Origin: Cognatiyoonia koreensis
Lineage (GTDB): Bacteria; Pseudomonadota; Alphaproteobacteria; Rhodobacterales; Rhodobacteraceae
Assembly: GCF_900109295.1 (NCBI RefSeq)
Contig: NZ_FOIZ01000002.1
Span: 1,109,809 to 1,173,808 of the forward strand
DNA: 64,000 nucleotides
Reading direction: 5' to 3'
Positions 7,562 to 16,955 of this stretch are shown here, piece by piece; the first letter of the stretch is position 1; the number at the start of each line of letters is the position of its first letter. Under the pieces are notes generated by a model, which was not told the origin of the DNA, made no database searches, and was given only the letters and a program-made list of their open reading frames with translations. A program made the translations under genes and the position numbers.

Positions 7562-9007
7562 ATGAAACGTCATCGCAATGTTAAGATTGTCGCCACGCTT
7601 GGTCCTGCGTCCAACGACTACAAGATGATCCGGGCACTCCATGAAGCCGGAGCCGACGTCTTTCGCCTGAACATGAGCCATGGCGATCACGCAGAAATCA
7701 AAGCGCGCCACGAAATCATCCGGCAGGTCGAAAAAGACCTGAACTCACCCATCGCGATCCTTGCCGATTTGCAGGGGCCAAAACTGCGCGTCGGCACCTT
7801 CAAGAACGGCGAAGAAGAGCTGATACCAGGCGCGGCGTTCCGGCTTGATCTGGACGAAGCCGAAGGCGATGTGAACCGCGTGCGCCTGCCGCATAAGGAA
7901 ATCTTCGATGCGCTGGAACCGGGCGCGCACCTGCTTGTCAACGACGGCAAGATCAAGCTGCGGGTCAAGGATTGCGGCGCGACATTCGCAAATTGCGAAG
8001 TGATTGTGGGCGGCACCATTTCCAACCGCAAGGGCGTGAACGTACCTGACGTCGTTCTGCCGCTGGCAGCTCTCTCCGAGAAAGACCGCAAGGATCTGGA
8101 GTTCGTCTGCGAACTTGGCGTGGACTGGCTGGCGCTGTCCTTTGTGCAGCGGCCGTCCGACGTGGACGAGGCGCGCGCACTGGCCAAAGGACGGGCGGCG
8201 ATCCTGTCCAAGATCGAAAAGCCCGCGGCGGTGAAGAATTTCGAAGACATCCTCGCGGTGTCCGACGGTATCATGGTCGCACGTGGCGATCTGGGTGTCG
8301 AACTGCCAGTACAGAACGTGCCACCGATCCAGAAGCAGCTGGTGCGCAAGTGCCGGGCGGCAGCCAAGCCGGTCATCGTTGCGACGCAGATGCTCGAATC
8401 GATGATCGAAAGCCCGATGCCGACCCGCGCAGAGGTCAGCGACGTTGCGACCGCTATCTACGAAGGCACCGACGCGATCATGCTGTCAGCGGAATCCGCG
8501 GCAGGTGACTACCCGATCGAAGCCGTCACAACCATGAGCAATGTCGCCGCCGAAGTCGAAGCGGATCCGACCTACACGGAAATCATCGAAGCCTCCCGCA
8601 TGGCAAAACGTGCATCCGTGGCCGATGGAATCGTCGCCGCGGCGCGCGAGATCGCGGAAACGACGGACATCAAGGCCATCTGCTGTTTTTCGCAGTCCGG
8701 CACAACGGCGCTGCTTGTCAGCCGCGAACGGCCTCGCGTGCCGATCGTTGCACTGACCAGCCGTGTTGACACAGCGCGTCGTCTTTGCCTGTCATGGGGT
8801 ACAAACTGCGTGATCACCGGGGATGTCACACGCTTCAAGGAAGCCGTGCTGAGCGCGGTGCGCGGCGCACTCGCAGAAGGGGTTGCCACCAAGGACGATT
8901 TGGTGGTCGTCACAGCCGGTGTGCCATTCAATACGCCCGGTTCGACAAATATTCTGCGTGTGGCCCCTTGTGACGAACGCTTGATCGTTCCAGCAGAGGC
9001 TGATTAA
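7562..9007 (+). CDS. pyk: Pyruvate kinase
   Basis: This 481-residue protein has the full pyruvate kinase layout. The N-terminal barrel starts KIVATLGPASNDYKMI. A B domain inserts at about 75-160. The catalytic signature is AILSKIEKPAAVKNFEDIL near 219-237, with the lysine in the conserved place. The barrel then runs IMVARGDLGVELPVQ and MLESMIESPMPTRAEVSDVA, followed by the C-terminal domain from about 350. It converts phosphoenolpyruvate and ADP to pyruvate and ATP, opposing the PEP carboxykinase encoded at 46412-48010. An AAGGAAG ribosome site precedes the ATG. A GTTA-N4-TAAC palindrome 32 bp upstream suggests control by a carbon-flux regulator. Confidence 0.98.
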   Translation: MKRHRNVKIVATLGPASNDYKMIRALHEAGADVFRLNMSHGDHAEIKARHEIIRQVEKDLNSPIAILADLQGPKLRVGTFKNGEEELIPGAAFRLDLDEAEGDVNRVRLPHKEIFDALEPGAHLLVNDGKIKLRVKDCGATFANCEVIVGGTISNRKGVNVPDVVLPLAALSEKDRKDLEFVCELGVDWLALSFVQRPSDVDEARALAKGRAAILSKIEKPAAVKNFEDILAVSDGIMVARGDLGVELPVQNVPPIQKQLVRKCRAAAKPVIVATQMLESMIESPMPTRAEVSDVATAIYEGTDAIMLSAESAAGDYPIEAVTTMSNVAAEVEADPTYTEIIEASRMAKRASVADGIVAAAREIAETTDIKAICCFSQSGTTALLVSRERPRVPIVALTSRVDTARRLCLSWGTNCVITGDVTRFKEAVLSAVRGALAEGVATKDDLVVVTAGVPFNTPGSTNILRVAPCDERLIVPAEAD

Positions 9008-9043
9008 ACTAACGCCGAAGGACGCTGCAAAAGGACAAGTCCT

Positions 9044-9265
9044 ATGAACCCGGATCTATTTTTTGTGACCGGCGTGGTTATCGGTGTGTTTTCGATCCCG
9101 GCAATTGTCAGTGCTTTCGCTGACGGGCGTGCGCCACGCACGCCTGCTTTCCTGATCATTATCGGTGGCCTGATGATAGGCTATGCGATGCAGCAACGGC
9201 CGGGATCTTACGGTTTCGACACGCTGCCCGATGTCTTCGTGCGGGTGATCGCACAGTATTTCTAA
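9044..9265 (+). CDS. Small membrane protein (73 aa), hypothetical
   Basis: The ORF starts 36 bp after pyk. Its product has two hydrophobic stretches, at about 5-25 (FFVTGVVIGVFSIPAIVSAF) and 35-50 (AFLIIIGGLMIGYAMQQ), joined by a short charged loop (ADGRAPRTP), so a two-pass inner-membrane hairpin is likely. No enzymatic motif is visible. An AAAGGACAAG ribosome site lies a few bases before the ATG. It is probably co-transcribed with pyk. Function unknown. Confidence 0.78.
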   Translation: MNPDLFFVTGVVIGVFSIPAIVSAFADGRAPRTPAFLIIIGGLMIGYAMQQRPGSYGFDTLPDVFVRVIAQYF

Positions 9266-9310
9266 GACCGTATTTTCGTGCGATTGCGCGATTCACAGCT
9301 TGCGTTGCGG

Positions 9311-9333
9311 GCCGCTTCCTCCTAGAAGGCGGC
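9311..9333 (+). other. Hairpin in the rpmI leader
   Basis: GCCGCTTC (9311-9318) pairs with GAAGGCGGC (9325-9333) around a 6-nt loop, with one bulged G. There is no U-run after it, so a simple terminator is unlikely. It lies 72 bp before rpmI in a leader that carries no other gene. Leaders of rpmI-rplT operons are known in other bacteria to bind L20; that role here is only a possibility. Confidence 0.35.
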
Positions 9334-9404
9334 TTCACTCCGCGCGTCCGGCCGATATGGCATGCCGAGTCGCGCGTTTCGACCGACCTTAAGAGGAGAC
9401 GGAA

Positions 9405-9605
9405 ATGCCGAAGATGAAGACGAAATCGAGCTGCAAAAAGCGGTTCAAGTTGACGGCCTCTGGCCGCATCAAAGCGGGTCAGGCCGGCAAGCGCCACGGC
9501 ATGATCAAGCGCAGCACCAAATTCATCCGTGATGCCCGTGGCACCACAGTCCTGTCAAAGGCTGATGAGCAGATCATCAAGCCAATGATGCCCTACGCAC
9601 GTTAA
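9405..9605 (+). CDS. rpmI: 50S ribosomal protein L35
   Basis: This 66-residue, strongly basic protein has the L35 signature [20 protein letters not shown] at the N terminus. It is a small structural protein of the large ribosomal subunit. A GAGGAGA ribosome site precedes the ATG and rplT follows after 13 bp, the standard rpmI-rplT pair. The usual infC partner is not adjacent here. The preceding leader contains a hairpin at 9311-9333. Confidence 0.99.
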   Translation: MPKMKTKSSCKKRFKLTASGRIKAGQAGKRHGMIKRSTKFIRDARGTTVLSKADEQIIKPMMPYAR

Positions 9606-9618
9606 GGAGGACTGAGAT

Positions 9619-9978
9619 ATGCGCGTTAAAGGTGGAACAGTCACACACCGTCGTCACAAGAAAGTCCTTGATGCAGCGAAAGGTTACTATGACCGTCGCT
9701 CCAAGACATTCAAAGTTGCAAAGCAGGCCGTCGACAAGGCGAACCAGTATGCGACCCGCGACCGTCACAACCGCAAGCGGAACTTCCGCTCGCTCTGGAT
9801 TCAGCGGATCAACGCTGGCGTCCGCTCTGTTGACGAGACACTGAACTATTCCAAGTTCATCAACGGCCTGACGCTGGCTGGCATCGAAGTCGACCGCAAG
9901 GTTCTGGCCGATCTGGCTGTCAATGAACCAGCCGCGTTCGAAGCGATCGTTAACAAAGCAAAGGCTGCAATGGCCTAA
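9619..9978 (+). CDS. rplT: 50S ribosomal protein L20
   Basis: This 119-residue L20 is recognisable from [58 protein letters not shown] and the C-terminal [15 protein letters not shown]. The long basic N-terminal tail binds 23S rRNA early in large-subunit assembly. AAGGAGG lies upstream of the ATG. It is the second gene of the rpmI-rplT pair, and an intrinsic terminator follows 25 bp after the stop codon. Confidence 0.99.
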   Translation: MRVKGGTVTHRRHKKVLDAAKGYYDRRSKTFKVAKQAVDKANQYATRDRHNRKRNFRSLWIQRINAGVRSVDETLNYSKFINGLTLAGIEVDRKVLADLAVNEPAAFEAIVNKAKAAMA

Positions 9979-10003
9979 GCCATCCAGACCTGAAGTCAAA
10001 TGG

Positions 10004-10032
10004 GGGCCGCTCTGAAAAGGGCGGCCCTTTTT
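10004..10032 (+). terminator. Intrinsic terminator after rplT
   Basis: GGGCCGC (10004-10010) pairs with GCGGCCC (10021-10027) around a 10-nt loop, followed by five Ts. It closes the rpmI-rplT transcript. Confidence 0.85.
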
Positions 10033-10053
10033 CGTATCAGGCCACCGGTCTGC

Positions 10054-10380
10054 CTATTGTTTCGGTACTGCCACGCAGGATTCGACAAACACGCCGTTCA
10101 TCGTCTGCGCGCCATGATCGGTGACGATGATAACCGTTTTGTCCGCGACTCCGATGATATTTCGGATGGTTGCGGCACAATCATCCAACGTTTCATCAGA
10201 TTCGATTATCAACTGTGCCCCGCTGCTCAGTGTGATTATCAGCGTTGCAGGTTCTTCCATTCCGATGGGCGGTGTTTGCACGCTGGCGATATGTGCCCCG
10301 CTGATGCGGTTTTCGATAAGGCTTTTCTGCGCCAACGCTATGGCAGGGCAGAGAATGAATAATGCGGCGAGGTATTTCAT
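10054..10380 (-). CDS. Secreted hypothetical protein (108 aa)
   Basis: Starting at the ATG at 10380, the protein opens with a clear signal peptide (MKYLAALFILCPAIALA, cleavage after ALA). The mature part is about 91 residues, mostly beta-prone (ATLIITLSSGAQLIIES), with two cysteines (DDCAATI and ESCVAV) that could form a disulfide in the periplasm. The longer frame from 10422 would bury the signal peptide 14 residues in and is less likely. It is flanked by the rplT terminator and the GGDEF gene, 62 bp upstream on the same strand. No family is recognised. Confidence 0.7.
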   Translation of the reverse strand: MKYLAALFILCPAIALAQKSLIENRISGAHIASVQTPPIGMEEPATLIITLSSGAQLIIESDETLDDCAATIRNIIGVADKTVIIVTDHGAQTMNGVFVESCVAVPKQ

Positions 10381-10442
10381 GAGGTCGTCCCAAGTCGCTT
10401 GCAGCTTAGGGCAGCGTTGCACGATGTATCGCGCCTTGGCAA

Positions 10443-11492
10443 TTACCCGGCGGCCATGACGTCCTGGCGGACATGGGTGACGACCGTGTTGCGTCCCGCA
10501 GCTTTCGCCGCGTAAAGCGCCTTGTCGGACCGGCGCAGCGTTTCGTCGAAACTCGAATCCTCGTAATCCGGTGATGCGATCCCGATGCTGGCGGTGACGG
10601 CGACCAGACCGTCATTTGTTTGAAATGGCGTGTCCTGAATGACATTGCGCAGACGGCGGACGAATGGGCTAGCGGCTGAATCGCTCATCCCGCCGAGCAG
10701 GATGCAGAATTCCTCTCCTCCCATGCGGATGATCGTATCGCCCGACCGTAGCTTCGACTTCAGGCGACGGACGGTTTCGCGCAGCACGGCGTCGCCGATT
10801 GCATGACCCATCGAGTCGTTGACAAGTTTGAAATGGTCGAGGTCGACCGAGGCAATGCAAAACGGACGCGCAATTGCCATCCAGTCGTTCCAGTGCTGCG
10901 CAGCCGTATGTGCAAGGTGGTTGCGGTTGAAGGCACCGGTTAGCGGGTCGGTTCGTACCAGTCTTTTCAGGTCGGTCATTTGTCGCAGCAAAATAACCTG
11001 CGCGCCCAGGACGCTTGCGAGCACTTCGAATATCGCTCTGTCGCGGGGCGATACGACCCGCGCCTTGCGATAGGTCGCGCTGATGACACCAAGGCACAGC
11101 TTGTCACCAATGACCGGCACCGCAACGATCGTACCCATCCCTGCAGCACCCAACACCCGGCACCCGGCATAGCGCTGTTGTTCCAGGTGCCGTACGATCC
11201 GCATTTCCCGGCTGAAAAGAACATCGCCCATCAGGCTACCTGCAATCGGGTGACTGCGCCCGGCGGAGGCGCGGCCAGTGTCGCCGGATTGATGCACGAC
11301 GAAGGTCGTGTCGCTATCCTGGATGGCGACGGCGCATCGTTCGGCATTTGTCATCCTGATGGCCCATCGCACAAACAGTTCTGACAAGGCATCCTCGCTT
11401 GTTGCGTTTGTCATTTCCATCAGGAAACCAAGGGGAATCTGGACGTCTTCCTCCACATCTGGTGGGCGCAAAGACGTGGTGTGGATAGTCAT
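10443..11492 (-). CDS. Diguanylate cyclase with N-terminal GAF-like sensor domain
   Basis: This is a 349-residue protein. Residues 20-165 look like a GAF sensor (GTIVAVPVIGDKLCLGVISA). Residues 175-340 are a GGDEF domain starting DPLTGAFNRNHL, with the catalytic GGEEF at 258-262 and an inhibitory I-site RSGD at 249-252, exactly five residues before it. Both the active and product-inhibition sites are therefore intact, and the enzyme should make cyclic di-GMP from GTP with feedback control. There is no membrane segment, so sensing is cytosolic. No EAL domain or c-di-GMP effector is adjacent. The ATG start at 11492 lies in front of the divergent pheS. Confidence 0.92.
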   Translation of the reverse strand: MTIHTTSLRPPDVEEDVQIPLGFLMEMTNATSEDALSELFVRWAIRMTNAERCAVAIQDSDTTFVVHQSGDTGRASAGRSHPIAGSLMGDVLFSREMRIVRHLEQQRYAGCRVLGAAGMGTIVAVPVIGDKLCLGVISATYRKARVVSPRDRAIFEVLASVLGAQVILLRQMTDLKRLVRTDPLTGAFNRNHLAHTAAQHWNDWMAIARPFCIASVDLDHFKLVNDSMGHAIGDAVLRETVRRLKSKLRSGDTIIRMGGEEFCILLGGMSDSAASPFVRRLRNVIQDTPFQTNDGLVAVTASIGIASPDYEDSSFDETLRRSDKALYAAKAAGRNTVVTHVRQDVMAAG

Positions 11493-11623
11493 GCATTACC
11501 TCGCTGCAGCGACACCGATCTAGTCCAATTCCGTTAAGAATTGCTAAAGCGGTGCGCCAGCTCGCCCTTGCCCCTGTGCCGGCATTTCGCTAACCCATGC
11601 CGAACCATTCCAAGAGGCGTGAC

Positions 11624-12697
11624 ATGGACGATCTTAAAGCCAAGTACCTTGATCTGATCGGCAATGCCGGAGACGAGAACAGTCTTGAAGAACTGCGCGT
11701 TCAGGCGCTTGGCAAAAAGGGCGAGATCAGCCTGCAGATGCGCGAGCTTGGCAAGATGACCCCGGAAGAGCGGCAGGTCGCCGGCCCGGCTCTCAACGCG
11801 CTCAAGGATGAAATCAACAGCGCCCTTGTCGCGAAACGGACCGCACTTGCCGATGCGGCGCTTGATGCGCGTCTGCGCGACGAATGGCTGGACGTGACTC
11901 TGCCATCGCGTATGCGCGGACAAGGCACGATCCACCCGATCAGCCAGGTCACCGAAGAGGTGACGGCAATCTTCGCAGATATGGGGTTTTCCGTCGCCGA
12001 AGGGCCGCAGATCGAAAGCGACCACTATAATTTTGACGCACTCAACATCCCCGGTCACCACCCGGCGCGCGCGGAAATGGACACGTTTTATACGCACCGT
12101 CGCAAAGGCGATAATCGCCCGCCGCACGTTCTGCGCACACATACGTCTCCGGTGCAGATCCGGTCGATGGAACAAACCGGCGCACCGACCCGCATCATCT
12201 GTCCCGGCCGCGTCTATCGTGCCGATTACGACCAGACGCACACACCGATGTTCCATCAAGTCGAAGGGCTGGCGATCGACAAAGACATCTCGATGGCGAA
12301 CCTGAAATGGGTGCTGGAAGAGTTCGTCAAAAGCTACTTCGAGGTGGACAACGTCGACATCCGCTTCCGCGCGTCGCATTTCCCCTTCACCGAACCCTCG
12401 GCCGAGGTCGACATCCGCTGTTCATGGGCAGGCGGCACATTGAAAGTGGGCGAGGGCGACGACTGGCTCGAAATTCTGGGATCCGGCATGGTTCACCCCA
12501 AAGTGCTGCAAGCGGGTGGGATCGACCCGAATGAATGGCAGGGCTTTGCTTTCGGCATGGGCATCGACCGGATCGCAATGCTGAAATACGGGATACCTGA
12601 TTTGCGGGCGTTCTTTGATTCCGACCTGCGGTGGTTGCGGCATTATGGGTTTGCAGCGCTGGATCAACCGACGTTGCAGGGTGGTTTGAGTAGGTAG
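11624..12697 (+). CDS. pheS: Phenylalanine--tRNA ligase alpha subunit
   Basis: This 357-residue catalytic subunit charges tRNA-Phe. The N-terminal coiled-coil (about 1-85) binds tRNA, followed by the class II core. Motif 2 is around [15 protein letters not shown] and [20 protein letters not shown], and motif 3 is [17 protein letters not shown]. Start choice: an upstream ATG at 11597 exists, but AGAGG sits six bases before the ATG at 11624 and the family begins MDDL-like. pheT lies 1.9 kb downstream on the same strand, separated by two small membrane-protein genes, a minus-strand ORF and an esterase gene, instead of being adjacent. Confidence 0.98.
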   Translation: MDDLKAKYLDLIGNAGDENSLEELRVQALGKKGEISLQMRELGKMTPEERQVAGPALNALKDEINSALVAKRTALADAALDARLRDEWLDVTLPSRMRGQGTIHPISQVTEEVTAIFADMGFSVAEGPQIESDHYNFDALNIPGHHPARAEMDTFYTHRRKGDNRPPHVLRTHTSPVQIRSMEQTGAPTRIICPGRVYRADYDQTHTPMFHQVEGLAIDKDISMANLKWVLEEFVKSYFEVDNVDIRFRASHFPFTEPSAEVDIRCSWAGGTLKVGEGDDWLEILGSGMVHPKVLQAGGIDPNEWQGFAFGMGIDRIAMLKYGIPDLRAFFDSDLRWLRHYGFAALDQPTLQGGLSR

Positions 12698-12734
12698 GCG
12701 TACCAAACGCCAACTTCGAGGAAAACCACCGCAC

Positions 12735-13163
12735 ATGTTTATCGAGTTGGTAAGGTGGACGACAGAGTTCGGGCGGGTGATTACCACCGCCGGAATTGGC
12801 TTTGGAATTCTCTGGTATTGTTTCTGGACGACGCAGGATTACAGGCTGCGCTACCGGTTCAGCAAGGCGACCGCCCACTTGACCGCCGAGGACCTGCACC
12901 TTGGACGGCAAAGGAACATTGACGTGCTTGTGGCGTATTACCAATCATGCGCGACGGCAAAACTTCTCGACACGCGCGTTGTAAAAGCAGAGCGGCAGGT
13001 GCATTTCAGGCGGGCGAAGGCTGCGCTTGTGATGGTCACGGTTCTGGATGAACATATCGCCGCGTCCGCTAAGGTGGCCGCACCACTAAGCTATCTCTAC
13101 GCGAGACGGCAGATCATTCTTGAGGCGAAAAGGAAGCGAAAAATGGCGAACCTCTCAACATGA
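12735..13163 (+). CDS. Hypothetical membrane-anchored protein (142 aa) between pheS and pheT
   Basis: One hydrophobic segment near the N terminus (about 12-32, VITTAGIGFGILWYCFW) is followed by a long, basic, helical cytosolic part. That part is rich in Arg, Lys and Ala and contains QSCATAKLLDTRVVKAERQ and YARRQIILEAKRKRKMAN. It starts 37 bp after pheS and overlaps the next gene by 4 bp (ATGA), so it belongs to the pheS-pheT transcript region. No domain is recognised. Confidence 0.7.
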   Translation: MFIELVRWTTEFGRVITTAGIGFGILWYCFWTTQDYRLRYRFSKATAHLTAEDLHLGRQRNIDVLVAYYQSCATAKLLDTRVVKAERQVHFRRAKAALVMVTVLDEHIAASAKVAAPLSYLYARRQIILEAKRKRKMANLST

Positions 13164-13366
13164 CACTCCACCGCATCGCCCTCACACTCCTCGCGACCCT
13201 CATCGTCGGCGGACACATCGCGATGTGGACCTCTGACATGCCCAAAGACCTCGCACTCAAGCTGACGCTGATCAACGCGGCGGGGTGGGGGATCGTGCTG
13301 ATACCAGCTTATGGAGTTTCACGCTGGGCGCGGGCTCAGCGCCCGATGGCGGCGCGCGAAGACTGA
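13160..13366 (+). CDS. Small two-helix membrane protein (68 aa)
   Basis: This ORF overlaps the preceding gene by 4 bp in an ATGA junction, a sign of coupled translation. The product has two hydrophobic stretches, ALTLLATLIVGGHIAMW (about 7-23) and LTLINAAGWGIVLIPAYG (about 35-52), then a short basic tail. No function is apparent. Small proteins of this kind between pheS and pheT are sometimes mislabelled as synthetase subunits, but there is no synthetase sequence here. Its 3' end overlaps a minus-strand ORF at 13336-13542. Confidence 0.72.
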   Translation: MTLHRIALTLLATLIVGGHIAMWTSDMPKDLALKLTLINAAGWGIVLIPAYGVSRWARAQRPMAARED

Positions 13367-13542
13367 CAACCGATACGCTTGGTGCTCAGTTCAAACCCGC
13401 TGGACTGGCATTTGCGGACACCGTCACCCAGCAAGGCCAGCCCGTTGCCGTACTGCTGCGATTCCGCGTAAAGCTTGAGGGACGCTGTCAGAACCAACAG
13501 CGCCGCTGCCAAAATTACATAATTTCGTCCTGCATCCAACAT
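13336..13542 (-). CDS. Possible small membrane protein (68 aa)
   Basis: From the ATG at 13542, GAGGG lies four bases upstream. The product starts with a basic residue and a 20-residue hydrophobic helix (YVILAAALLVLTASL), then a polar tail with two cysteines (KCQSSG and IGCQSS) that could face the periplasm. A TTG at 13563 would add seven residues. It overlaps the end of the opposite-strand membrane-protein gene by 31 bp. The ribosome site and clean signal-anchor support it, but the overlap and lack of a recognised family keep confidence moderate. Confidence 0.5.
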   Translation of the reverse strand: MLDAGRNYVILAAALLVLTASLKLYAESQQYGNGLALLGDGVRKCQSSGFELSTKRIGCQSSRAAIGR

Positions 13543-13706
13543 GATGCCCTCATTCGACAACAAAACCAGAATACTGTCCTGATTGGACCAGATGACGGAA
13601 ACAATTTGTCAAAAATTTGATTGACGCAAGGTAACCTCAAGGCGTTTTTGACCCGCTCACTCAACGGTGACGTGACAAGTGTGGCGGCGTATCGCAAAAC
13701 GCTTGC

Positions 13707-14489
13707 ATGGTGTTGCGTGTCTTGATTGCCATCTTGTTGCTTGCGTCTCCCGTTGCCGCCTGCGAGGCCGACATCGCCTGCCGCATCGACAACCGGTCCT
13801 ATCATGTGCGCCTGCCTGACGATTGGGATGGCGTCACCCCGATGCCCGTCATGCTGCATTTCCACGGCTGGGGACGCCAGGGTGATCTTGTCGTCAACCA
13901 CGGCCGCATTTCCGCCTCGACCCGTAAACGCGGGGTTCTCTTACTGGCTCCAAACGGCAACGGGCGCACTTGGAATTTCCGGCGCGGGCGCAGTGAGGAT
14001 GTGGATTTCGCAGCAGCAGTGATCGAAGATGCCGCGGCGCGCTTTCCGATCGACCGCGCGCGCATCTTCGTTTCCGGCTACTCCTTCGGGTCGGGAATGG
14101 CGTGGCGCTATGTCTGTGAAAACGGCAACGGCGTCGCTGCGCTTTTTGCGGTGTCCGGCACGATCGACCAGCGCGAAACCTGCCCAGAGGCACCGGGCGA
14201 GGTGCGCCATGTCCACGGGCTAAGCGACAATGTGATGGGCTATCCCAAGGGGCAGGGGAATGATCTGCTCTACCCTGTCGCGCTCTGGCGGGCAGCTTAC
14301 GATTGTGACGGGGCCAGCGCGCCTGACCCCTATTTTATCCGCAGTTTCCTGACCTTTGATCGCTACACGTGGGATTGCCCGCGCGGGCGCGTGACCTTCG
14401 ACCAGCATGCCGGCGGACATTTCATCCCGCACGGCTGGTTTGGACGGCAACTGGACGAGATGCTGGGGCTTACCCCAAGCTACCCCTAA
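13707..14489 (+). CDS. Secreted alpha/beta-hydrolase esterase, PHB depolymerase/LpqC type
   Basis: This 260-residue protein has a signal peptide (MVLRVLIAILLLASPVAAC) and an esterase-depolymerase alpha/beta-hydrolase fold. Visible elements are the oxyanion region MLHFHGWGRQ, the nucleophile elbow GYSFGSG with the catalytic Ser, and a C-terminal GGHFIPHGW supplying the His. The start resembles a lipobox (SPVAAC) but lacks a typical Leu at -3, so a lipoprotein is possible but not certain. Family members hydrolyse polyhydroxybutyrate, feruloyl or other esters; the substrate here is unknown. It lies between the small membrane proteins and pheT. Confidence 0.85.
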   Translation: MVLRVLIAILLLASPVAACEADIACRIDNRSYHVRLPDDWDGVTPMPVMLHFHGWGRQGDLVVNHGRISASTRKRGVLLLAPNGNGRTWNFRRGRSEDVDFAAAVIEDAAARFPIDRARIFVSGYSFGSGMAWRYVCENGNGVAALFAVSGTIDQRETCPEAPGEVRHVHGLSDNVMGYPKGQGNDLLYPVALWRAAYDCDGASAPDPYFIRSFLTFDRYTWDCPRGRVTFDQHAGGHFIPHGWFGRQLDEMLGLTPSYP

Positions 14490-14558
14490 GCGCACTTCCC
14501 CCTTGCGCTGGTCTGCGTTAGACAAACGCCAAACCGCAGACCGGACGGAACAAACGAC

Positions 14559-16955
14559 ATGAAATTCACACTTTCCTGGCTCAAGAGCCACCTCGACACC
14601 ACCGCCTCGGTGGACGAGATTGCTGAAGCGCTGACCGATCTGGGGCTGGAAGTCGAAAGCATCGAAAATCCAGCAGACAAGCTGTCGGATTTCACGATCG
14701 GCTATGTCGAAAGTGCGGAAAAGCACCCCGATGCCGACAAGCTGAAGGTGTGTCAGGTCAATACCAAGGATGGCCCGACCCAAATCATCTGTGGTGCGCC
14801 GAACGCACGCGCGGGGATCACCGTCGTCATCGCATCCCCCGGCACCTATGTGCCGGGCATCGACACCACCATCGGCGTCGGCAAGATCCGCGGCATCGAA
14901 TCCTTCGGCATGATGTGTTCCGAACGCGAGATGGAAATGTCGGACGAACATGACGGCATCATCGAATTGCCCTCTGGCGAGGTCGGACAAACCTTTCCGG
15001 ACTGGCTGGCTGAACATGATCCAGCCAAAGTTGATCCGGTCATCGAAATTGCCATCACACCGAACCGCCCAGACGCCTTGGGCGTGCGCGGGGTTGCCCG
15101 CGATCTGGCTGCACGCGGACTTGGCACACTCAAACCGTGCAAAGTCACCCCCGTCCCGTCGGCGTTCAAGGCCGACATGACCGTCAGCATCGACGAAGAC
15201 ACGCTGGATGGCTGCCCGCTCTTTTGTGGTCGCGTGATCAAAGGCGTGAAAAACGGCCCTTCACCGCATTGGCTGCAGGATCTGCTGCGCGCGATCGGTC
15301 TGCGCCCGATCAGTTTTCTTGTCGATGTGACCAACTATTTCACCTATGACCAGAACCGCCCCTTGCACGTCTTCGATATGGACAAAGTGGCTGGAAACCT
15401 GCGCGTTCTTCGGGCCGCAGGTGGCGAAACGCTGACCGCACTTGATGAAAAAACCTACACACTGCAACAGGGCCAGATGGTGATTTCCGATGACAACGGC
15501 CCGGAAAGCATTGCGGGAATTATGGGTGGACTCGAAACAGGCTGCACCGAAGAAACAGTCAATGTCTTTGTGGAAAGCGCCTATTGGGATCCGGTTCAGA
15601 TCGCCTATGCCGGGCGTGCGCTTAAAATCAACTCCGATGCCCGCTACCGGTTTGAACGGGGCGTTGATCCGGCCTTCACACCCGAAGGGCTGGAACATGC
15701 GGTGCGGATGATCGTGGATCATGCGGGTGGCGAAGCCTCCGAACTGATCCAGGCCGGTGCAGTGCCCAATACCTCGCGCGCATACGAACTGGATACAGCG
15801 CATATTGAATCGCTCGTTGGCATGGAAATCTCTGATGCAGATCAACGTGCGTCGCTCACAGCGCTCGGGTTCACTCTTGACGGTGACATGGCGCATGTCC
15901 CCTCGTGGCGACCCGACGTGCAGGGCGAGGCTGATCTGGTCGAGGAAGTTGCCCGGATCGCATCGTTGACCAAGCTGCAGGGTAAACCATTGCCCCGCGT
16001 CAACGCCGGTGTGCCCAAGCCAATCCTTACCGCAGGCCAACGTCGCGCCAGCATCGCGCGGCGCACGGCTGCGGCGCTGGGTTACAACGAATGTGTCACG
16101 TACAGCTTCATCGACGCCAAGGCAGCGGCCCTCTTCGGCGGCGGTGGCGATGAAACCATGCTGGAAAACCCCATTTCCACTGAAATGAGTCATATGCGCC
16201 CCGCATTGCTGCCCGGCCTCTTGCAGGCTGCCGCGCGTAATCAGGCACGTGGGTTCATGGATATGGCCCTGTTCGAGGTCGGCGACGCATTCCATGGCGG
16301 CGAACCCGGTGAACAGCACATGATGGTCAGCGGCGTCCTGATCGGGAGGACCGGGCCAAAAGACGTGCACGGTGAATCGCGCGCGGTCGATCTCTACGAT
16401 GCCAAAGCCGATGCAGAAGCAGTGCTGTCCGCGATGGGCGCCCCGACCAAGGTGCAGATCCTGCGCGGAGCCAGCGGCTGGTGGCACCCGGGGCGGCACG
16501 GCATGATCTGCCTTGGCCCCAAGAAAGTGCTGGGCGTATTCGGCGAACTGCACCCCAAGGTGCTGCGCGAAATGGACATCAAGGGTCCGGCCGTCGCCTT
16601 CACGCTTTGGCCGCATGAAATCCCACAGCCCAAGAACCGCACGACCAACCGTGGCGCACTGCAGGCGACCGACCTGCAAGCCGTCGAACGGGATTTTGCC
16701 TTTGTCGTTGACGCCGATGTCGAGGCGCTGACGCTGGTCAATGCGGCCGCCGGTGCCGACAAGGCGCTCATTGCTGACGTGCGGGTGTTCGACGAATTCA
16801 TCGGCGGCAGTCTGGGTGAAGGCAAGAAATCACTCGCGATCACCGTGCGCCTGCAACCGACCGAAAAGACGCTGAAAGAAGACGATATCGCTGCCGTCGG
16901 TGCAAAAATCATCGAAAAGGTCAGCAAGGCAACGGGCGGCACGCTCCGTGGCTAA
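14559..16955 (+). CDS. pheT: Phenylalanine--tRNA ligase beta subunit
   Basis: This 798-residue subunit has a tRNA-binding EMAP-like domain at about 40-150 ([20 protein letters not shown]) and the B3/B4 editing domain around 210-390. It continues with the B5 domain, a degenerate class II core and a C-terminal ferredoxin-like anticodon-binding domain at about 705-798 ([20 protein letters not shown]). It forms the heterotetramer with PheS. The last 8 bp overlap the GTG start of mgsA. Confidence 0.98.
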   Translation: MKFTLSWLKSHLDTTASVDEIAEALTDLGLEVESIENPADKLSDFTIGYVESAEKHPDADKLKVCQVNTKDGPTQIICGAPNARAGITVVIASPGTYVPGIDTTIGVGKIRGIESFGMMCSEREMEMSDEHDGIIELPSGEVGQTFPDWLAEHDPAKVDPVIEIAITPNRPDALGVRGVARDLAARGLGTLKPCKVTPVPSAFKADMTVSIDEDTLDGCPLFCGRVIKGVKNGPSPHWLQDLLRAIGLRPISFLVDVTNYFTYDQNRPLHVFDMDKVAGNLRVLRAAGGETLTALDEKTYTLQQGQMVISDDNGPESIAGIMGGLETGCTEETVNVFVESAYWDPVQIAYAGRALKINSDARYRFERGVDPAFTPEGLEHAVRMIVDHAGGEASELIQAGAVPNTSRAYELDTAHIESLVGMEISDADQRASLTALGFTLDGDMAHVPSWRPDVQGEADLVEEVARIASLTKLQGKPLPRVNAGVPKPILTAGQRRASIARRTAAALGYNECVTYSFIDAKAAALFGGGGDETMLENPISTEMSHMRPALLPGLLQAAARNQARGFMDMALFEVGDAFHGGEPGEQHMMVSGVLIGRTGPKDVHGESRAVDLYDAKADAEAVLSAMGAPTKVQILRGASGWWHPGRHGMICLGPKKVLGVFGELHPKVLREMDIKGPAVAFTLWPHEIPQPKNRTTNRGALQATDLQAVERDFAFVVDADVEALTLVNAAAGADKALIADVRVFDEFIGGSLGEGKKSLAITVRLQPTEKTLKEDDIAAVGAKIIEKVSKATGGTLRG

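Noticed and set aside
9311..9333. Intrinsic terminator before rpmI
   Set aside because: The hairpin has no following U-run and lies in the leader of a ribosomal operon; it is kept as an unclassified hairpin.
15261..16679. Long antisense ORF (472 codons) inside pheT
   Set aside because: It is fully antisense to pheT, with no ribosome site or family match; such frames arise from GC-rich codon usage.
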